From NCBI GenBank assembly GCA_000750105.3, contig JPHH03000055.1, positions 1-64,000 on the forward strand: a stretch of 64,000 nt of DNA, in the 5' to 3' direction. A model generated the notes under the pieces. That model saw only the letters and a list, made by a program, of their open reading frames with translations, had not been told where the DNA came from and did not search any database. The stretch's first letter is position 1, and each line of letters starts with the position of its first letter. Of the stretch, positions 58,915 through 64,000 are shown piece after piece. A program made the position numbers and the translations under genes. Source of the DNA: Tolypocladium sp. Sup5 PDA-1 (Eukaryota > Ascomycota > Sordariomycetes > Hypocreales > Ophiocordycipitaceae).

Positions 58915-60452
58915 TCACCGGAGCTCAACCCCCAGCTCCTCCACGAGCGCCCGCCTCACGCCCTCATGGAACGCGTTCGCCTCCTCGTTGGTCAGCGTCC
59001 GCTCCAGGCTGCGGTACACGATGCGGAACGCCACGCTCCTGCGCCCCGTCTTGGGGTGCGTGAACTCGTCGATGAGCTTGACGTCCTCGACCACGTCGCC
59101 CGCGATGCTGCGCACCACCTCCATGACGTCGTTTTCGTGGAACGCGCCCTTGGTGTTGCCCCCCGCCGCCGACGACGTCGTCGCCGCTCGCAGCCAAAAC
59201 GACACGTCCTTGGGGCACGGCGGGTACTTGGAAAAGGGCACGAAGCGCTTCAGCGTGTCGAGCCTGTCCGAGACGCCGTTGAACTGCGACAGGAAGCGCT
59301 GGTCGCGCGACCAGAAGAGCCGGATGTCGGGGATCTTGAAGAGGAGCATCGCGATGCGGTCGATGCCGATGCCAAACGCCCAGCCCAGCTGCGAGGGCAC
59401 GCCTGCGTTGATGTAGAGGTCCTGCTTGACCACGCCGCAGCCCAGCACCTCCAGCCAGTCGCCCGCGTAGTAGACTTCCAGTTCCCAGGACGGGCTCGTA
59501 AAGGGAAAGTAGGCCTCGACCCAGCGCATCTGCAGAGGCTCGTCCACAAAGTTAGGGTCGTCCTTCAGGGCAGCAGCCTTTGCTCTCGAGAAGATGTCGA
59601 CAACCATGTTCTCCAGCGATCGTTTCAGGTGCTCTCCGATGGCTTCGGCCTCGGCCGCGGAATGGTGGCTCTCCTGGAGCGGGTTCCTCTCGTCGTGGAA
59701 CGGCGGGTTCGGGTCCTCCACCTTGACATTGTGCCTGGGCAGCGTCTCGAGATCTCGCCGCACAGCCGCCGCGACGTCACCGTTCGGGACCTTGCTTCGA
59801 TCCCACGATCTTGCGCCCTCCATCTGGTGAAACACGGGGTAGTGGCTTCGATCGATCTCATCTCGCCGGTAGACATCCGCAGAGATGAGGTACCCATCGC
59901 TCTCGTCCGCCCGAAACGTATCTGCTTGGTGCGCGCTCGTGTGTGTCCGCAGGAGAGTGGTCTCGCTTATATAGTAGGTATCCGTGAGGGCGCGTCCGGG
60001 GTGGTTGGCCGGGAAGCCCAGGGAGTCAAAGTTCTGGTGCGCCGACACGACGGGGCTGTACTCGTTGTAGTACTTGTACGTCGGCCGGGGGAAGTGGGAT
60101 TCGATGATTTGGCGCGTGATGTATACGGGGTGGTCTCGCTGGAGGTGCAGCTGTCGCGACGTTGCGTCGAGCACGTTTGGCGGGACGTTGAACCACGCCG
60201 GGTCGGTGCTGTACGACTTGCCGCGCACAATCACAGACGAGGGCTTGCTTTGGTGTAGTGTTTTCGGGGCCGGCGCGGAATCTGTGAGCCAGCATGAGCA
60301 TGTCATAACCCCATCGCGCATCGGGGATGCGAACCTGAAGAGTAGAATCGGGCAAGGCATGGCTGTCGCAAAGCGGCGGAGCTCCAGCCCAGGCGATGAG
60401 CTCTGCAGCCCTGGCCCCAGAGGCCACGCGCCGAAGCAAGTCGTATTGACAT
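58915..60452 (-). CDS. MSF1: mitochondrial phenylalanyl-tRNA synthetase
   Basis: Charges mitochondrial tRNA-Phe. Predicted 494 residues: exon 60452-60335, intron 60334-60282 (53 nt, GTTCGC...CACAG), exon 60281-58915. Exon 1 is a classic presequence (MSIRLASARGLWGQGCRAHR, ending LARFYSS). The class II core holds SYSTDPAWFNVPPNV, HPVYITRQIIESHF, motif 2-type sequence around ISETTLLRTHTSAHQ and the C-terminal core FGIGIDRIAMLLFKIPDIRLFW (motif 3). A ferredoxin-fold anticodon-binding domain finishes the protein (SKYPPCPKDVSFWL to the end). The monomeric alpha-type layout with fused FDX-ACB domain is specific to the mitochondrial enzyme. The intron would otherwise shift frame, and splicing joins SS to DSAPAPKTLHQ. 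Confidence 0.95.
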
Positions 60453-61287
60453 GTTGAACGTGTCAATCGGGGTGCTGTCGCATCACCCAAGGCCCCTGGA
60501 TGGATGCGCGTGCCAATTGTTTGGCGCAGGCTCGTCAAGCACCAAGCCGTGTTGGAGCTCTGAAGTTGCGTCCAAGTTCGAACCCTGCATCGGAGTCTTG
60601 GGAGTGTACGACCAGCTTGAAGCCCCACCATGCCGCCTACCCTGTACGTTACGGATACCAGCTCTGCGAAGGTCGATGTCTCAGCTGGGTTGCTCTTCAT
60701 GACAAGAAACGGCGTCCTCTTCCAAGAAAACTTGCGTGCTTGGGATATTTCATATATATCTAAGCTGGCTATGCCCTTTCTCTGGAACATTACAATGGCA
60801 GATGAGCATGCGCAAGCAAGGGTAACTCACTCGCGCCTATTCGTACATCCTTCTCTGCTGTAACGTTGGCTGTTCAAACAAGGCCCAACAGGTTCGAAGG
60901 CAACAAGCCCGTCATCATCCTAAACGCAGGAATATAATGGAATCGGAGACTCGAGAGCACATGGTTGTGCTTCGCACTGAGTACAAACCCGGGTCCTTCC
61001 CCCAGCGTGCCCCGGTTCCGTGCGACGACGTCACCGCCGTCTAACTCACCAGGGCCATTTTTCTGCCGGCCGACGGTAAGCCGAACCTGAATTCTACAAA
61101 CTCCAATAGCCGACCATCTCCGCGACGTCACGAACCCCCCCCGTTGCCTCGCCTCGCACCGCACCGCACCGCACCGCACCGCACCGCATTTCCGCCCGGC
61201 CATTGGGCTTCGTCTGCAAGGGAAGCCTTGTGTGAAATGCCGCTGTAGCCTCGGGCCAGTCGCTGCGACAGGCTTACGGAAGAAAGA
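60453..61287. other. divergent promoter region of MSF1 and DIC1
   Basis: 835 bases between divergent starts of two mitochondrial genes. It contains the GCACC pentanucleotide array at 61156-61188. No gene is recognised. Confidence 0.5.
61156..61188. repeat. pentanucleotide microsatellite (GCACC)6
   Basis: Six perfect GCACC units plus GCA, 100 bp upstream of the DIC1 start. Confidence 0.95.
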
Positions 61288-62476
61288 ATGGCGGCCTCGG
61301 GTCAGGACTCGGCCGGCGGCGGCGGCAAGCTGCCCGCTGCTGCTGCTGCTGCTGCTGAGATCAAGGCGGACGAGCGCAGGAAGAAGACGGCGCCCGCGAT
61401 ACGGTATCCCTTTTGGTTTGGAGGCAGCGCGAGTAGCATGGCGGCGTGTGTTACGCACCCGCTCGACTTGGGTATGTCCGATGCGCGGCTTCAACCCCAC
61501 GGTGACTCGAACCTTTGCTGACTCGCGCATGCACAGTCAAGGTACGACGGCAGCTGGCAACATGCCAATGATGGACGTGCGGTCAGGCAAAGAGACATCC
61601 TAACGCCCCACAGGTCCGGCTGCAAATGCGTAAAGGCGACGCGCCCAAAAACATGAGCGGCACCTTTGTCCACATCGTCAAAAACGACGGTCTCCTCGCC
61701 CTGTACAGCGGCATCTCCGCCTCCCTCCTGCGCCAGCTCACCTACTCGACCGTCCGCTTCGGCGTCTACGAAGAGCTCAAGGCGCGCTACGCCAAGAAGT
61801 CGGCCACCGGCCGCGAGCCGTCCTTCACGGCCCTCGTCGCCATGGCCATGGGCTCAGGCTTCCTCGGCGGCGTCGCCGGCAACTTCGCCGACGTGCTCAA
61901 CGTGCGCATGCAGCACGACGCCGCCCTGCCGCACGCCGAGCGCCGCAACTACCGTCACGCCGTTGACGGCATGGCCCGCATGGCCCGCGAGGAGGGGCCC
62001 CTGAGCTTCTTCAGGGGCTGGCTGCCCAACAGCAGCCGCGCCGCCGTCATGACCGCCGGCCAGCTCGCCACCTACGACACCTTTAAGCGCCTGCTCATGG
62101 ATTACACCCCCATGGGCGACAACATGACGACACACTTTTCCGCCTCGTTCCTCGCGGGCCTCGCCGCCGCCACCGCGACCAGCCCCATCGACGTCATCAA
62201 GACCCGCGTCATGTCGTCGACGCATAAGCAGGGCATCATCCACCTGGTCGGCGAGATATACAAGACCGACGGCATCGGCTGGATGTTCAAGGGCTGGGTC
62301 CCCAGCTTCCTCCGGCTAGGGCCGTGAGTTTTCTCTCAATCCCCCTGACCCCTATAAGGCACCGTAGACACTGACAGACGCGCCACCGCAGGCACACCAT
62401 TTGCACATTTGTCTTCCTGGAGATGCACCGCAAAGCATATAGACAGGTCAAGGGCTTGGACGAAAACAAGCTGTAA
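61288..62476 (+). CDS. DIC1: mitochondrial dicarboxylate carrier
   Basis: Inner-membrane exchanger of malate/succinate for phosphate. Predicted 327 residues from four exons: 61288-61471, a 5-nt microexon 61537-61541 (TCAAG), 61614-62323 and 62392-62476. Three mitochondrial-carrier repeats are visible: THPLDLVKVRLQ (assembled across the microexon), GNFADVLNVRMQ and SPIDVIKTRV. The second repeat lacks the usual Pro, as is typical of Dic1. DGLLALYSGISASLLRQLTYSTVRFGVYE and FFRGWLPNSSRAAVMTAGQL support the dicarboxylate subfamily. The N-terminal 35 residues are Gly/Ala-rich, with an Ala run. Skipping the microexon would lose VK and shift frame. Convergent with RPB3 (292 bp between stops). Confidence 0.93.
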
Positions 62477-62768
62477 TCGTACATGGGTCATGGCATGTTG
62501 TGACGGCGTTCTATAGAAGGGCGATGCATCTGCATACAAGTTTGTATGGCGTTGTTTGAATTTGAATCCATCCAAAAAGCTTGGGCGATGAAATAGAGAA
62601 AGCAGAATATAATGCAAAAGTACGTGGGTCACGAATCCATCCACCCGGCACAGTTTGAGTGCAAAGCCCGCAGATCCGGTTCACCTATGCCGTGGCTATC
62701 TTTTAGCTATTGTACAAGCCAGAGGAATACAGTCACCCCAAATTACCTGTCGCCCCCAAACGCCCAAC

Positions 62769-63979
62769 TTACTGCCACGAATTCTGGTTATACGGCGTCG
62801 TGCTGCCAAACGAGCCCGCACCACCACCGTACGAGGTATTGCCGCCTCCGTACGAGGTGCCGCCTCCTCCCCCGTACGAGGTGTTGCCCCCGCCATAGGC
62901 CGTCATGTTGCCGCCACCATACGGAGTCGTGTAGCCCTGATCCTGCCAAGGCGTCGTGCCCCCGTCCATGTTCATATCTGGACTCCGCGGGCCGTCGGCC
63001 TCGGCTTCCTCGCCGCCGTATTTTCTGGGATCGAGTCCCTTCAGAAGAGCGCCGATCTTCTGCTGGAGGGCTCTTATCCCCCCTTGCACGATTTGGTCGG
63101 GCTCCATGGTTCCTGATGTCTCCACCTCGAAGTAGAATCGGTCGGGCGCGGCGTCGTAGTTGAACGGCTCGCCCTCTTGCGGGGGATCTTCCCACGCTGC
63201 GTATTTGCTCTTGGGCCTGGGTGGGAGGTTAGATGATTCTGGCGCCTCAAAGATCATCGCCGTGGTCAAACTTACCATTCCTTTTCGGGGTCTGTGTTGT
63301 TCTCGAACCACATGTCGAGGTGGTGCAGCTTGTTGTGAGGGTCGTACTCGAACCCGACAGCTGATGTCGGCATCCACTTGGCATGTTCCTTTGCGATCCC
63401 CTTCTTGGCGATACACGTGAGCTTCAACTCTTGGTCCTTGCGCAGCTTTGCGATCAGGCATCCGAGCCCGTCGGGGTCTGTGATGACAGGGCTGCCGACC
63501 GAACTAGAGTGACGACCATCGACCACCAGGTCTCGCGCATAAACCTTCATTATCTCGTCGCTCGTGCACTTAGCATGCAGGGTCAGGGAGACGCTGCACT
63601 GCTCGCAGTATTGGTCGCAGTCGCAGTCGCGTGAGTAGTTGAGTTCGCTGACGCCTTTTGAGTTGAGGGGAATGAGGCCTAGCCGATGGGCGATGAACTC
63701 ATCGGCGAGTACCGAGCTGTTGATCTCGACTTCCACCAGGTCGACCGCGATGGTAGGCACCTCGGCTTGGATGATGCGTCGGATCGAGTTCGCAAAGGAC
63801 AGGTTCGTCTTGGACAGTTCGAAGTCGACGCGCGTGTTATCAGCCTAGGTTCACCTCCCGTTAGATCACGCTCTTCTTCTGCGCCGCCCCAAGGGCACCA
63901 TGCATACCGCCGAGATCTTCACTTGGGGCTGCTCCGGCTCTCCATCCATCACCATCGGGTCGTAGTCCATGCCGTCCAT
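62769..63979 (-). CDS. RPB3: DNA-directed RNA polymerase II subunit RPB3
   Basis: Alpha-like assembly subunit that pairs with Rpb11 in the nucleus. Predicted 362 residues from three exons: 63979-63908, 63844-63276 and 63216-62769. MDGMDYDPMVMDGEPEQPQV is the N-terminus; SFANSIRRIIQAEVPTIAVD and ADEFIAHRLGLIPLNSKG are the RNA polymerase D/alpha motif. CDCDQYCEQCS is the Zn-binding loop. The C-terminal 70 residues are a Gly/Tyr/Thr-rich tail with repeated TSYGGGN units. The start lies 21 bases from the window edge; the second Met three codons later is also possible, and an exon further upstream cannot be excluded. Confidence 0.92.
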
Positions 63980-64000
63980 CGTGATCGGACAGACGCTGAC

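Noticed and set aside
58966..60258. 430-codon plus-strand open frame
   Set aside because: Exactly antisense to MSF1; no recognisable domain.
60570..60600. AAGTTCGAACCCTG resembling a tRNA B box
   Set aside because: No A box or acceptor-stem pairing could be found at the right spacing, so no tRNA is called.

Overview
This is nuclear DNA from a filamentous ascomycete. The genes have short introns (about 48-131 nt, mostly GT...AG with CTAAC/CTGAC branch sites) and lie on both strands with intergenic gaps of several hundred bases to about 3 kb. The proteins match Pezizomycotina housekeeping families. A proteinase K/Pr1-like secreted subtilase and the general protein texture point to Hypocreales (for example Ophiocordycipitaceae or Clavicipitaceae). 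That placement is inferred; no species marker is present.

Layout. 0.8-8 kb: heat shock factor HSF1 (-), spliceosomal cyclophilin CWC27 (-) and, divergent from it, adenylosuccinate lyase ADE13 (+). 8-14 kb: a gene-poor stretch with two degenerate minisatellites around a cytosolic aldehyde dehydrogenase (-). 14-27.6 kb: four plus-strand genes, namely a DUF7918-type protein, RGP1 (Rab GEF subunit), a long WD40 protein of the MABP1/WDR62 type and a BRD8/Bdc1-like bromodomain protein. 27.9-33.6 kb: GPI3 (-) and DBP6 (+) share a divergent promoter; DBP6 then converges on a tetraspanin (-). 34.3-35.7 kb: secreted subtilisin-like protease (-). 36.5-38.1 kb: an apparently intact Tc1/mariner-type transposon with perfect 29-bp inverted ends. 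40-45.7 kb: an unusual Cys/His repeat protein (-) and a Tbf1-like telobox protein (-). 46.7-55 kb: a putative small membrane protein, a GH72 glucanosyltransferase (-), an RCC1-like pseudogene (+), a membrane-anchored SDR (-) and an RRG9-like mitochondrial protein (-). 55-64 kb: calcipressin (-), mitochondrial Phe-tRNA synthetase MSF1 (-), dicarboxylate carrier DIC1 (+) and RNA polymerase II subunit RPB3 (-).

The genes do not form a biosynthetic cluster; they are independent housekeeping and cell-surface loci. The most interesting points are: the intact transposon inserted inside a short palindrome-like motif (TACGAAGTACGGAG) that recurs across intergenic DNA; the Cys/His repeat protein; several 3n, stop-free introns, one of which splits the HSF1 DNA-binding domain; a 5-nt microexon in DIC1; a likely GC-AG intron in the tetraspanin; and the two minisatellite arrays. 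Exon boundaries were placed by eye from splice signals and protein-family continuity, so they are predictions.
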